A stretch of 64,000 nucleotides of DNA. It comes from Ornithodoros turicata. Taxonomy: Eukaryota; Arthropoda; Arachnida; Ixodida; Argasidae. Both the position numbers and the translations under genes were made by a program. Below the pieces are notes generated by a model that searched no databases, was not told the origin of the DNA, and saw only the letters and a program-made list of their open reading frames with translations. Where the stretch lies: NCBI RefSeq assembly GCF_037126465.1, contig NC_088206.1, forward strand, positions 57,082,841-57,146,840, written 5' to 3'. Below, piece after piece: positions 10,523 through 21,516 of the stretch. How positions within the stretch are numbered: position 1 is the stretch's first letter; every line of letters starts with the position of its first letter.

Positions 10523-11400
10523 ACACCCCATGCGCAGCTCGCCACAGAAATCCTGCACATCATCGGGGAATTGTCGAGATGTTATCTGGACCCATGTAAT
10601 CGGGAGGTGGTGAACATGCGGCAACGCATTTGTTCGAGAAGTAAGAAGCATTTCGCTGATTCTAGAGACAGGCAACTGCCTAACATTGAGTTGGGGGCAC
10701 TCCCGTACAAAGCATCTATGGATTCGGACAACCTCGGCGTAAAACCTTGGCGGGACTTCACAGCTGGGGCTATTATTTCCCAGGCCTCGCGGTACAAGCT
10801 CTCGACGACATGGACCCATAAAGTAAAGGACGAGGGGTCTGGCAGGACACCCAGCCTCATCCAAGACATCTAAAATATGGCGCAATGATAGCAACTGACT
10901 AAAAATAGAAAGACAAGGCAAGCCCCAACCACCCTGAAACCGTGACAATCGTAGCACATCTCATGACACAAGCTCAGTGCTGCCCTCCCAAAAATATGAA
11001 AAGCACTTGGAGTCAAACCGCACAATGAACTGTACTGGCGGGTGAGCTACCCGCGCCAGGTACCATAGCTTAGCGCAAAAAACACATTTGATAAGAAACA
11101 CTCTTTCTCGCGCTGACAAAGAAACTGGCGAGCCACAGAGACCTGTTCATCGAGACGCTCAGAGAGACATGACCAGTTAAGCGGGGAAATCCCATCTTTG
11201 TCAAAAATGACACCTAATACTGATAGCGAGCTCATGCTGCGCAATCCATAAGGGATTGTTCCCACACTGGGACTGATGGGAAGAACCTTGCACTTGTCAA
11301 TATTTATACGAGCACCTGAGCAACGCGAGTATTGTTCGAATATTCTAGCTGTGTTTTGTGCAGCAAGCAAGTTGTGTGCGACGCGGCCTGTCGCTGCCCA
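10523..11400 (-). pseudogene. L1/Tx1-like LINE, reverse transcriptase thumb and downstream region
   Basis: Two frames on the minus strand carry the region after the RT palm: the block around GARINIDKCKVLPI (about 11270-11330), then a GGWGLP segment (about 10910). Both are typical of L1/Tx1-group proteins. The palm with the YxDD motif is missing between here and 14100, where a BEL/Pao element sits, so a deletion accompanied or followed that insertion. Confidence 0.65.
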
Positions 11401-11410
11401 TAAACTAAGC

Positions 11411-12930
11411 CAAACTATGTGGCTGACGGGGCCACAGTTCCTTAAACAGTCTGACGACACAACTGCCGCAAATACACCAGAGTACAAGCTCGTGGAGCCA
11501 AAGGTCGATCCCGAGATACGTGCCGAAGTAGCTACCTACACGAGGTGCCTGCAGGCAGAGTCTGACATCGGAACCCAACGTTTTCAGCGCTTTTCTAGAT
11601 GGATCGCGCTGGTACGGGCTATCGCCAACTTGAAGCATATCGCACGCTCCTTCCGCACCCAGCATGATCTCCAACCGGAAACGTGTCGTCATTGGCATAT
11701 TTGTTCCGGGCCACGAACAGTGGCGAGCGTGAACGATGCCAGAAATGTCATTCTATTGAGTGTTCAACGCGAAGCCTACACCGAGGAGATGAAGTGCCTC
11801 CAGAAGAAGCAAAACGTCCGCCAGGGGAGCCCTCTTTACAAGCTGGACCCGTTTCTCGACGAGTACCGACTCGTCAGAGTTGGAGGCCGCCTGAGAAACG
11901 CCGACTTAGACAGAAATGAGGTACACCCTGTCGTCCTGCCCGGTCGTCTTCACGTCACTGCTCTGCTCATTCGTCATCACCATGAAAAGGTGCCGCACCA
12001 GGGAAGACACTTCACTGAAGGCGCCATCCGAACGATCCGTCTCTGGATTGTAGGTGCAAAGAGATCGATAGGAGCAGTCATCCACAAATGCGTCCAGTGT
12101 CGAAAACTACGCGGAAGACTGGAAGAGCAGAAGATGGCTGATCTACCAAAAGAGCGGGTGAGCACTGAACCACCTTTCACCTATGTTGGACTTGACGTGT
12201 TTGGACCGTGGACAGTGGCGTCCTGTCGCACCAGAGGCGGCCTTGCCCAGAGCAAGAGGTGGGCCGTCTTGTTCACGTGCATGAGCATCCGCGCGGTGCA
12301 CATCGAGGTGATCGAAACTATGGACACCTCAAGCTTCATCAACGCGCTTCGAAGATTCTTCGCTGTAAGAGGACCGGCCAAGCACCTGCGCTCCGATAGG
12401 GGGACGAACTTTATTGGTGCATGTCATCAGCTCCATGTCCCTACACCAGACACCGACCCAAGTGCCATCCGGAACTACTTGAGCGAACAACGCTGCCCTT
12501 GGGTGTTCAACCCTCCCCACGCATCACATATGGGTGGAGCATGGGAACGTATGATCGGGTCGGCTGGCCGCATACTGGACTCCATGCTCCTGGACCATGG
12601 ATCTACCAAGATAACACATGAAGTGCTCACCCCATTTCTTGCAGAGGTGACGGCAATTATTAACGCACGACCCTTGGTTCCAATCTCGAACGACCCGCAA
12701 TGTTGCATGCTCACACCATCTATGCTACTCACGCAGAAGAACTGCACCATGACTGAGCCACCAGGCGACTTCTCGAACATGTACGTTCGGCAGTGGAGGA
12801 GGGTCCAGGCGCTGGCCAACACCTTTTGGGATCGGGGGAGGCGCGATTACCTTTCCACGCTGCAGAGTCGGCGCAAGTGGCAAACGCAGCGTCGCAACAT
12901 TAGCGCCGGCGACCTCGTGCTCCTTAAAGG
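11411..12930 (+). pseudogene. BEL/Pao pol fragment with integrase domain
   Basis: The frame is open from before 11411 into the MITE at 12928, and the MITE then supplies foreign residues and a stop at 13081. In the family this part of pol inserts the cDNA into the host genome. All HHCC and DDE residues are visible, but the protein is truncated at both ends here. Confidence 0.8.
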
Positions 12931-13545
12931 GACTATGAAACGATTTTTTTCTTCGTTTCGTTCGAAAGAAGACATTTTTCTGAGTATAGAACCGAAATTG
13001 TACTTTCGTCGCGCGAGCGGATTTCTCGGGAGCGAATTTAAACGGAGCGGCGAAGGGAGGACAGCTGGCGCCGCGCCGTGACGAGCTGCCGAGCGGAGAC
13101 ACAACGGGTAACTTGACGCGACTTGACGCGACCACGGCCGGCTCAGCAACACGTCATCGTGACGTGTTGCCGAGCCGAGGAATCCCGCCAGGAGCATGCG
13201 CCGTAGGATCCCGCGTATGCGTTCATCGGGAGTGGAAATCTCCATGAAAGCAGCTTTCGCGCGATCGGCAGATTTCGGCAGTGGCGGCAGCCACAGCGCG
13301 AGCTCGCGGCATTACTTGCCATTGTGCAACACCGGTGACGTAACGGGGAACCGAAGAGCGGTCCGTACAGTTACACCATCGGCAGGGAAATATGCGCAAG
13401 AGAGGAGGAACGCGGAAGAGACATTTCCAGCGCGCGCTCCTCGCAGAGTGGAGCGATTTCGTCCGGAAAAATTTGTGGCATATTAGTTTCTCTGCGGGAA
13501 GAACAGTTTTCATCGAAAAAAAGTATGGGGGTTCGGGAAGTCCCT
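12928..13545. mobile_element. TTAA-site MITE in the BEL/Pao integrase
   Basis: The ends are AGGGAC and GTCCCT, flanked by TTAA at 12924-12927 and 13546-13549. TTAA duplication is the hallmark of piggyBac-type transposition. The inverted repeats beyond the first six or seven bases are imperfect, with related T-rich subterminal tracts. It has no transposase. The host integrase frame resumes immediately after the second TTAA, which fixes both ends. Confidence 0.85.
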
Positions 13546-13759
13546 TTAAGGAAAAGGGAGCAAGACGGATTATCTGGCCGACAGGTTTGGTGTGCGGGAC
13601 GATTCCCAGCAAGGACGGAAATGTCCGCAGGGTAGGAGTGAAGATCGCCAGTGGAGGAACCACCAAAACGGCTCTTCGGCCGATTTCGGAAATAGTTCTC
13701 CTCGTTCCGAACGAAGATAAGCAGTAGAAGTGGTATCCCTTTGGATACCAGGCGGGGAG

Positions 13760-14070
13760 TGTTCTGCCCATACTGGACTGTGTTTTCCTCCGATTTCCAT
13801 TTTATTCTCGTAGACGAGACATCGCAATGGCCCGATGTCTGGGTTCCTCGGGGCCTCTTTGGGTGCAACGGGCGGGTGACCTTTTGCCTATAAACACGGG
13901 ACCTGAAAGACGAAACCTGCGGGGGAAACTTGTTCTCGGTCTCTGAACTCTCACTATTCTCGCCTTCCGTTCTCACTTTGCTTTCGGTTTCCAACCTGTG
14001 CACATCTTATGTAATCTCAGTCCGTGTAATAAAGCATCGCTTTTTATCTCTCTCTCTCTCTTTTTAACCA
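13760..14070 (+). repeat. 3' LTR of the BEL/Pao element
   Basis: A purine-rich tract (GGCGGGGAG) ends at 13759, followed by TGTTCTGCCC as the probable LTR start. Inside are a TATAAA-like promoter (about 13890) and an AATAAA poly(A) signal (about 14028), followed by a CT-rich stretch. The right end, near AACCA at about 14070, is a guess because the other LTR is absent. Confidence 0.6.
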
Positions 14071-14099
14071 ATGGAGGAGGTTTAACTGGCTGACGAGTC

Positions 14100-15410
14100 T
14101 CTTTATTCGCTACCTACGGAGTACTGTGATGAGGTCAGCATACTGCCCGTGGCGAAAAACTCGTTGATGACGTTTACCAGCTTGGAGCCTAATGTGCCAA
14201 AGAAACGCCTGTAAAATTCAACGGGTAATCCATCGCACCCTGGGGCGGTGGACGATTTCATAGCCTTTATTACATTCCGTAATTCTTCGATCGTCACGGG
14301 CCGCGTCAAGCCTTCCTTATAAGTTCCCTCGGAACCCGAGAAAGGTCAGGCAAGAAGGTTTCCAAAGCGACCTGAAACTCCCTGGAAGAGCCATCTATTT
14401 CTGTTGAAAAGAGTTGCTCAAAATAACCAACAAATACGTTTTCTATATCAGCCCTCGACTGCGACAACGTTCCGTCAGGTATTCGGACATGGGAAACCTG
14501 CGGCGCAGACGCCTGGCGAATTTCGCCATTACGAATGAACCTCAAAACCTATGGGGACCCAATCGGTTGGTGTCGACTTCTGGCCACGCTCGCAGTCCGA
14601 GATGACACTCTGAGGATCCGAAAGCATCGTTCCCTCAAAAGTTCCAGGTAATCTTGCATTATTAAGGTAGCGGCACCGCCCCTTTTCACCATCTGCATCT
14701 TTTTCCAGATGGTGCTTAACGCCGCCGCAAGCCAAAGCTTCTTACACTTCCCGGCCGCGACAAGAGTTTCACGCCACTTGATTTTTAAGTCGTCCCAATT
14801 AGCATCTACTACCAAAGAATCACGGATTTCCTCCTCAATTGTCTGGACAATGCTGTCATCATGGAGCACACTAATGTCAAGACGCTAGGTGAAAGCTCTC
14901 CCCATCTGCCTATTCGGAAGGCCTAACGTAACCAACGCAGGAAGATGGTCTGACACACCAATCAGATTGGACGGAAAATTCGTTGCCTCACAACATTCAA
15001 TCCTGCACTGAGTTCCAGCAGGGAAGTAGAAACGATCCAACCTGGTGAGGGACTGCCCATGAGACCAAGTGTGTTGGAAAATATTACAATGGAGCTGGCC
15101 CAAGTGTCCCTCAATGAATATTGGTTTAAAATGTGCTTGAGCTCCCGCGCGGTGTACGTGCTCCGGCCAGGACCTCTAACATCCCTGCTGGAATCAACTG
15201 CACAGTTGAAATCCCCCAGAAGAAAAATCCGGTGTGCATTCAACATGAACACATCAAGGTCTCGGAAGAATGGATTGCAGGCATATGCTTTAGCAGGGGC
15301 GTCCACGTTAATAATGCGAACTCTGTTACCGTACACCGTGGTATCAAAGCAGATCACCCTGCCGCTTGTGTCACAACGCACACGAGGTGTGCGTGGTGGC
15401 ACTGCGTGAG
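14100..15410 (-). pseudogene. L1/Tx1-like LINE, endonuclease and start of reverse transcriptase
   Basis: The minus-strand frames carry an APE-type endonuclease: GDFNCAVD near 15200, and SDHLPALV near 14950 in the next frame. A linker (14306-14869) follows, then the first RT block with APGCDGLPVEFY near 14240. In LINEs the endonuclease nicks the target and RT copies the RNA at the nick. Frameshifts separate all pieces. The fragment stops abruptly near 14125 at the edge of the BEL/Pao-containing insertion. Confidence 0.75.
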
Positions 15411-16273
15411 TCCTCCGAGGTCCGTCAGAAGGTCACGTGGCACGTAGCACGTGGACGGGAGGCATCACGTGCTACGTGACCTTGTGACGCCATCCGCTCA
15501 AACGGTACCTGCCTGCGTACTGCTGATGAGGCCCAAGAAGGCCGAAACAGCTATCCAGTACTGGCATGGCGACGTTTGACTTAGAAACATATGCTATACG
15601 TGCAGCCAAAGAGCTCCTGCTAATTTTTTTCCCTTATGTGTATATAGACCTGTGGAAGTGGGGCTTTCAGGTTCGTACTGGGTGTTGCATTTTGCTTTTC
15701 GTTTCTGCGTGCTTGCGCCTTTTGTTCCTTTTTCTTCCTTTCTTTTTTTTTTTTTTTTTTTGCGTTTGGTTTTCTTCAGTACCTTCACGGGCAGAAACTC
15801 GAGCTAGATCTTAAGCGGATCCACGTGAAAAACAAAATGCTCCATTTTAATTTTCAAGTGGGTCCACATGGGATTCCAGCTAAAATTTCTGCCTGGGTTG
15901 GTTTGCTAGAAGGGGTTCATGAACATTTTGTCAAAAGATTTGGCCTCTTCTTCTACAACATTTTTCCTTTTTTTTTTCTTTTTTTTTTCTTCTACGACTT
16001 CTTCTGGGACATCTTCTTTGGCCTTCTAGGACGGAAAACTAAAAGTATTATTCAATATAGCGTGGTTCCAGGCCACATCAGCATTCGTGTACCAGACGTC
16101 AAAGCTTGTATGGTACCCTAGCCTTTAAAAGAGCAAGTTTTCCTTGACGGAGCATTCTGAAACACCCACAAAGCCAAAGAGCGTACCAGATTAACGTGCC
16201 TATTTTGGTATTTTTGAGGGCCTAAATGCCTGCCTATTTCCATCATTTTTTTTTCCCCTAAATTTTCGGGCCC
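15411..16273. other. Non-coding, T-rich
   Basis: No gene is recognised. Pyrimidine-rich runs lie at about 15735-15761 and 15960-15990. The short open frames here are low-complexity. Confidence 0.4.
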
Positions 16274-16275
16274 TA

Positions 16276-16526
16276 CACTCTTAAAAATGAACTTCAACAC
16301 ATAGCACGCTCCTAGCCAACCATAATATCGAATGATATCGTTATCTGCCCTGATTTGTTGAAAACGGGAGGCGCACGCCTTTTTTGTGACAATTATGAAC
16401 AGCATATAAGTATCACAGAAAAGGCGTACGCATCCCGTTTTCAACAAATCAGGGCAGCTAACGATATCATTCGATATTATGGTTGGCTAGGAGCGTGCTA
16501 TGCGGTGAAGTTCATTTTTAAGAGTG
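16276..16526. mobile_element. 251-bp foldback MITE with TA duplication
   Basis: Two arms of roughly 110 bases form a long inverted repeat that starts CACTCTTAAAAATGAACTTC. A TA dinucleotide flanks each end (16274-16275 and 16527-16528), as for Tc1/mariner-type elements. The centre is about 30 bases of unpaired sequence. Confidence 0.85.
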
Positions 16527-16528
16527 TA

Positions 16529-17216
16529 CTTATGCTTCTTATAGGTAGACATATCATTTCAACGATGCTGAGAATAACAAACCAATCTTACAAAAATCAA
16601 GTGTAGCCCATCCGACAAGTTGGTAGTCAACTATGTAAGTGCACTTGCTTGTGTTACGTGTTGTGATGCAGTCGTCCGAGCTGTTACTGCGCTGAATAAG
16701 AGGAAATCTGCTGGATTCCAGCTCAATAGTGGACGTTGCAACACTAGATTTTGCGAAATCGAATAGGAATTGAGAAGGCTGTATCCTTTCTCCAGGTGTT
16801 TTCATGAATTTAGCTGCGTAATGACAATGCACCGCACAGTAAAAATATTGTGCACAGTGGCTCCTCAACACAGACTGCTTGATGTGCGACACAGGGTTTC
16901 GAGACACAGTCAATGTCGCTTCCTTTCATTTCAATTGATTCATTCCATTCCATTGTCACCTCCTTGTTCCTTTAAAGAAGTCTCCCGTTGACATCTTGGC
17001 CAGAGGGCTATGCAACAAAGGTACTGCACAATCATCATCTGCAGTGCCAGAAAGCTTACCATGTTATCTAGAGTGCACGGAACTGGCTAGAAATGTGGCC
17101 TGCCAGGGAACTGCCTGTCAAGCCGGTATAATCTGTCATTTCGTTACAACCAGACCTTCTAATACGACTAGTGCGATGTTGCAGCTCCTTTGTTTCGGCT
17201 TATCAAGAGCAATAAC
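16529..17216. other. Non-coding
   Basis: I see no gene, RNA or clear repeat boundary in this stretch. Confidence 0.4.
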
Positions 17217-18039
17217 TAAGGCCCCGGGTTTTCCGTGATTCTGTGAAATATCGCGGAATCCTTCGTTTGGCACGGAATTTCACGGAATCCCTTATTTTTA
17301 AGGGTGTGCGGATATTCGAGTTCTCGAATTCGAATCAAATATCAATCACTCGGAGTATTTCATTCGCGAATCGAATGCCCAATATGCGGATTTCCGAATA
17401 TCCGACTATTCGCCGAATACGAAAGACACTTCCCGAAAGTGGGCTTCACCTGAAGCTTCCCTGCATGAGGCGAAGCCTGCTTTACGAAATTGCCCATGCT
17501 GCAGGACGAGCACAGACAGATTGTAGCCAAAGTTTATTGTGCATACTTCGCCTGAGGAATGGGCGGCGCCCCTCCCGTTTGCAGTTTAGCGGTGGCAGTA
17601 GGGGACTTTGATTTGATCTCTGGGAGTTTGCATTTAAAGAATCTTAAATAATGCCTACAGCCAAGAAACAAAAAGGGTGTCCTGTAACTTCCACAGGGCA
17701 TGTATTGTAAGCTCCTTCCTATAATCTTCCTATAAAATATAAAGTTCCTATAAAAACTGTAGATGCCGAAAGATCTTTCAGCAAGTATAAAATGGTTGCC
17801 GGCGACAGACGGCATTCTTTGTCAGAGGAGAACACAGGATATCATGTATCTAATGCTGAGCCATAACTGTGCTTTCAATCTGTAATTTTATAAAATATTG
17901 TTTGTTCCCACATTATCCAAGAAAATAAAGAGTTTCCCATTTCAAGTAAGTGTTGACTGCTTGCTGCGGAAAATTGCGAAATTTACAAGTCAGTGCCGCA
18001 GAATTGTGAATTTGCCGCAGCAGAAAACCAGGGGCCTTA
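17217..18039 (+). mobile_element. hAT deletion derivative, copy A (TIR TAAGGCCCCGGGTTTTCC)
   Basis: The ends are TAAGGCCCCGGGTTTTCC and a near-exact complement. The 8-bp duplication GCAATAAC is exact (17209-17216 and 18040-18047). Near 17762 a plus-strand remnant encodes DAERSFSKYK followed by a basic stretch, which is the start of the hAT C-terminal dimerisation domain. The rest of the transposase is gone. Copies B (45813-47590, inverted) and C (52371-54424) are the same family. Confidence 0.9.
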
Positions 18040-18047
18040 GCAATAAC

Positions 18048-19184
18048 TCTATGTCAGCTACATCAGCGGCCTCTGTTTCATCCATGTTGTTAGTTTCACA
18101 GGCCGCAAATTTTCAGAGGCGTGCTGACTGTGGTCCAAAAAAAGCCTGGCAAAAAAGATAAGCCGACTTAAATCAAATCAGTCTTTTCCTATTTTTCCAG
18201 AAGAATTGCCATTTTTTTACAACCTTCAAAAATGATGTTAATAAAGTTCCAAGTCTACAAAGACTGACACGAACAGCCTCTGTGTCCGTCACGTCCTCCG
18301 CGTGTGTTCGTTTATTATGAGGTGTCTCTGTCTTGGGTATGTTTCAAATCTTGCACGATTTGAAATCTGGGGCCTCACCCCAAAAAAATTACCGCTTACC
18401 CCCAAAAAATTACCGATGCTGCCCCCATTTCCAGATGTTAGGTCCACAGAATACACTTCCGTCCACCTCTCTGCTGTGTCATTTCAGTGTTCGTGGTCAG
18501 GAACATTATTTTACAATAATAGAAGTGTTCTGTAATAGGTATTACCTTTTTATTAGAACATATGCGAGCAGTACATTCAATAATTGCCGCAGAGTCTGCA
18601 GCTACACAAAGGATAACAAAAGGCTCGACATGCACTAACAAAGTGAATGCATGTGCTACGACATGTTTAATCCGGGAACATAAAAGCATAAAATATTAAG
18701 AAAACTACAACCTTCTATGAGGTCTACAATTTGATCTGGGCTAAAGAAAAATGGCATATCTTCGTGGAATTATACTTGCACACACAAAAAAAAAAATGAA
18801 GAATAAAAACAGATGACTTGTAAACTGCTGTTTCAATGTATCCCAATTTGATCTTTGCATGAGAAAACACAGTGAGTATAGTAGGAAATAAAGATAGTAA
18901 TATAACATGGTACACTGCATCTTGGGAGGTTATTCCATCATTATGACTCAAAATACAAGATACCGAAGATACAAATACCCAAGATTACCGAAGTACAGGG
19001 TTTGTAATGAAGATAAAATAAGAGTGCTTAAAAGCTAAATTATATGTCCGAAGATATATTATCCACAATATGCTGCATATAAAAATTGCCATTTGTTCCA
19101 GTTCTTTCTAGATAAATTGTGAAAATAAAGAAAACACTGCCCTCTTAACATTTCCAAAGGCCTGTAACGACTGCTAAGCATCAT
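18048..19184. other. Non-coding, AT-rich
   Basis: No gene is seen. Two short tandem units of CCCCAAAAAAATTACC type lie at about 18370-18420. Confidence 0.4.
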
Positions 19185-19640
19185 GTCTGTGCGGGTTGGC
19201 TTAGTTTCATAGCAGTAGAAACATTGTTACAATATTTATTTAGCTGCGTTTTCTCAATTTTGATGTGCATCACTGTTGTTACACTTATAGTAAATATGCC
19301 CTCCAGAATTAATTTCAAAGCATCACCGAAGCAGCTTGAGAAATGGCAGAATAGGGTACGGTGGCAATGTACAGGAAAGAGCACGACTGAACAGTGCACA
19401 AGCAAGGCAAGGGCCACAGAATGACATGGACAAGTGCACACTTCCAACTACAAATTTATTCTAGGAAATAGTAGATGTATACATCAGTCATGTGCACGCA
19501 CATGTGTATATTTACTATTTCCTAGAAAGAATCTTTAGCTGGAAGTCAGCACTTGTCAGTGTCATTCTGTGGTCCTTGTCTTGCTTGTGAACTGTTCAGC
19601 CATGATACCACACCAACTAAGCCACTCTTCCACCTTGTTG
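19185..19640. repeat. Foldback repeat about 450 bp long
   Basis: The left side runs from GTTGGCTTAG near 19195 and the right side ends with the complement near 19620. The inner arms, around 19385-19470 and 19500-19590, pair over about 80 bases with mismatches. It is probably a MITE. I did not find a clear target duplication. Confidence 0.6.
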
Positions 19641-20469
19641 AGGATAAAGCAGCTTTTCATTTCTCATACTTTACTGAAACAAATCTGGAATCTGAACATT
19701 CATTCTGCGATTTTTAAGCACCCCATGCGTCCTTGATGAAAGTTACCGCATTTGCCGTTCCTACAGTGTTTTCCTATGGAACAGAAGAAATACTCTTTCT
19801 TTTGGGTAGCCCATATTAGTAGCAGTTATAGAAAAACACAACTAAAGCTCTGCCACTCAAGTGCATAAAAAGGATAATATTTGCTGGTTGCAATTTGCAC
19901 CATGGGCCATAGAACAGTTGTACAGTTGTAGCATATTTCACCATCATCATCTTGTTCGCAGGGCGAATAACAGCATATTTGTTCAATGCCTTACTTCATT
20001 TTGGGTTGTCCCCCTCTGACAGAATCATTTCAAACTCAGCTTGTCCCTATTCTGTTTTCAGTGTAGTTGCTGCCTTGGCAGTTTGTTCTGCTTGCTGCAA
20101 AGTAATACAAAACGGATCTCAAATACACAATACTCAAAAAAGTCAGAAAACTGGATATTGAGGAAAGTCTGGATCCTTTCAATGCCATTTTATATAGACA
20201 ATAATTGAAATTAATCGTAAGGTACAACAGCAGGCACGTATGACCACCCTGGTCTAAGCAAATGTTTATGTGCTGTATACGTGCTACAAACTGAAAAGTA
20301 AACAGTCGAGGTGCAGCACATTTGCTTCATTTTTGTTGCCCTAGTGATGTGTGTGGTAATCAGGCATGTGGGAATACTCATGCAATGCCCAAGACATGTC
20401 ATACTCAATTTACAGAAACAAAAGTGCAACTGCACCAGTGTTATGCTTGAGGATGTCAACGTGTGTGAC
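19641..20469. other. Non-coding
   Basis: No gene, RNA or repeat boundary can be supported here. Confidence 0.35.
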
Positions 20470-20477
20470 GTGTCTAC

Positions 20478-20677
20478 CAGGGGCGGTCCCAGCGAAGTAC
20501 TTGGGGGGGGGGGGTCTGAACACAGGCTCAACCTTTTCTTGCACGAAATCCTATCACTGGTGTGATAGGATTTCGTGTGAGAATAGGTTGAGGAAGAGAC
20601 GAAAACTGGACCAGGCTATGCTTTTGGGGGGGGGGGGGGTGACCGCCCCCAACGCCCCCTCCTCGAGACCGCCACTG
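20478..20677. mobile_element. 200-bp hAT-like MITE (CAGGGGCGGTC / GACCGCCACTG)
   Basis: The inverted ends CAGGGGCGGTC and GACCGCCACTG are flanked by the direct repeat GTCTAC, of which only 6 bases match. The centre is a near-perfect hairpin built on CACGAAATCCTATCAC. G runs of about 11 and 14 bases lie inside each arm. The ends resemble those of the 116-bp element at 55194-55309. Confidence 0.75.
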
Positions 20678-20906
20678 GTCTACAGATGTGTAAGCTAAGC
20701 CTCTTATTTGAGGAAGGTTTATGAAGGTTAGAAAGGTTTCATCTTTTTTTTTTTCATAAAAAGTGTGCATATAAAAAAATGGAATTATGAATGACTGGAT
20801 TAACTGACACGTAGAGAAAAAGCGCCAAGCGGACACACACACAAAAAAAATCATACAGGAGACATTAGAGTTCCTGCAAACGAAGCTACTCCCTGTGCAC
20901 GTGCAC

Positions 20907-21310
20907 TAGAGCACTGCACAGGCCGCATTCTTAGGCCCAGGCCTGGCCCAAACCCGGCTTTGCTTTAATTTACCCGCCTGTGTCCGACCCAAATGGCTGC
21001 ATACCTAGCACGAAGGATCCTAAGTTTCTCGGCCCAAGCCCGGCTCGAGTCCAAGAAATTTATAGGCTGCCCGGCCCGGCCCAGTGTATCAGGCTGTAAA
21101 ATTTTACCGTGGCTAACTAACAGAGGGGTAACACAGGCTTGAGCACAACCTAGGCCAGGCAATGAACAAGCCCAAGTCTGGCCTGGGCTTGGTCAAATGG
21201 TAAAACCAGCAATGGTGAAACCAGCCCAGCCCAGGCCTGCAAAAGGAAAGCTTTACCAGCCGGGCCAAGCTCGGGTTTTCGGGTAAGCCCGAGCAGTGCT
21301 CTAAGCTCTA
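20907..21310. mobile_element. 404-bp hAT-type element related to 5889-6854
   Basis: It starts TAGAGCACTGCACAGGCC and ends in the complementary GCAGTGCTCTA-type sequence. Flanks ACGTGCAC (20899-20906) and ATGTGCAC (21311-21318) match at 7 of 8 bases. The interior is made of GGCCCAGGCCTGG-like units, a diverged form of the GC arms of the 5889-6854 element. Confidence 0.8.
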
Positions 21311-21516
21311 ATGTGCACGACTCTGTTTTATCCCAAACTCGAAACTTCATGTGAGGTTCATCGAGAACAATTTCAAAATCCCAGAACTGAGAAAATGTCC
21401 CAGGATGCCTAACACCAGGTGTAACCCTACAGGTAAACTGGTCTAGTGCCTGAAAACATGTCTCATGTGCTTTTATTTACAGTGCAAATGCTTTGTGACC
21501 AAAACGTTATTTTATA

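Larger units (their letters stand above)
11405..14070 (+). mobile_element. BEL/Pao LTR retrotransposon, 3' part
   Basis: This 5'-truncated element carries the end of pol, the whole integrase region and a 3' LTR. The first recognisable block is the WLTGPQFL segment after RNase H. The integrase HHCC zinc finger spans about 11950-12100. The DDE core follows: the first D in the GLDVFGPW block (about 12190), the second in SDRGTNF (about 12395), and E in GGAWERM (about 12540). The C-terminal integrase motif starts at about 12910 and is broken by a 618-bp MITE, with the rest resuming at 13546. Gag, protease and the RT core are absent. It lies inside the L1/Tx1-like LINE on the opposite strand. Confidence 0.85.

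Noticed and set aside
10096..10526. Short frames on both strands between LINE pieces
   Set aside because: They lie wholly inside the MITE at 9949-10522 and reflect its GCAGC-rich arms.
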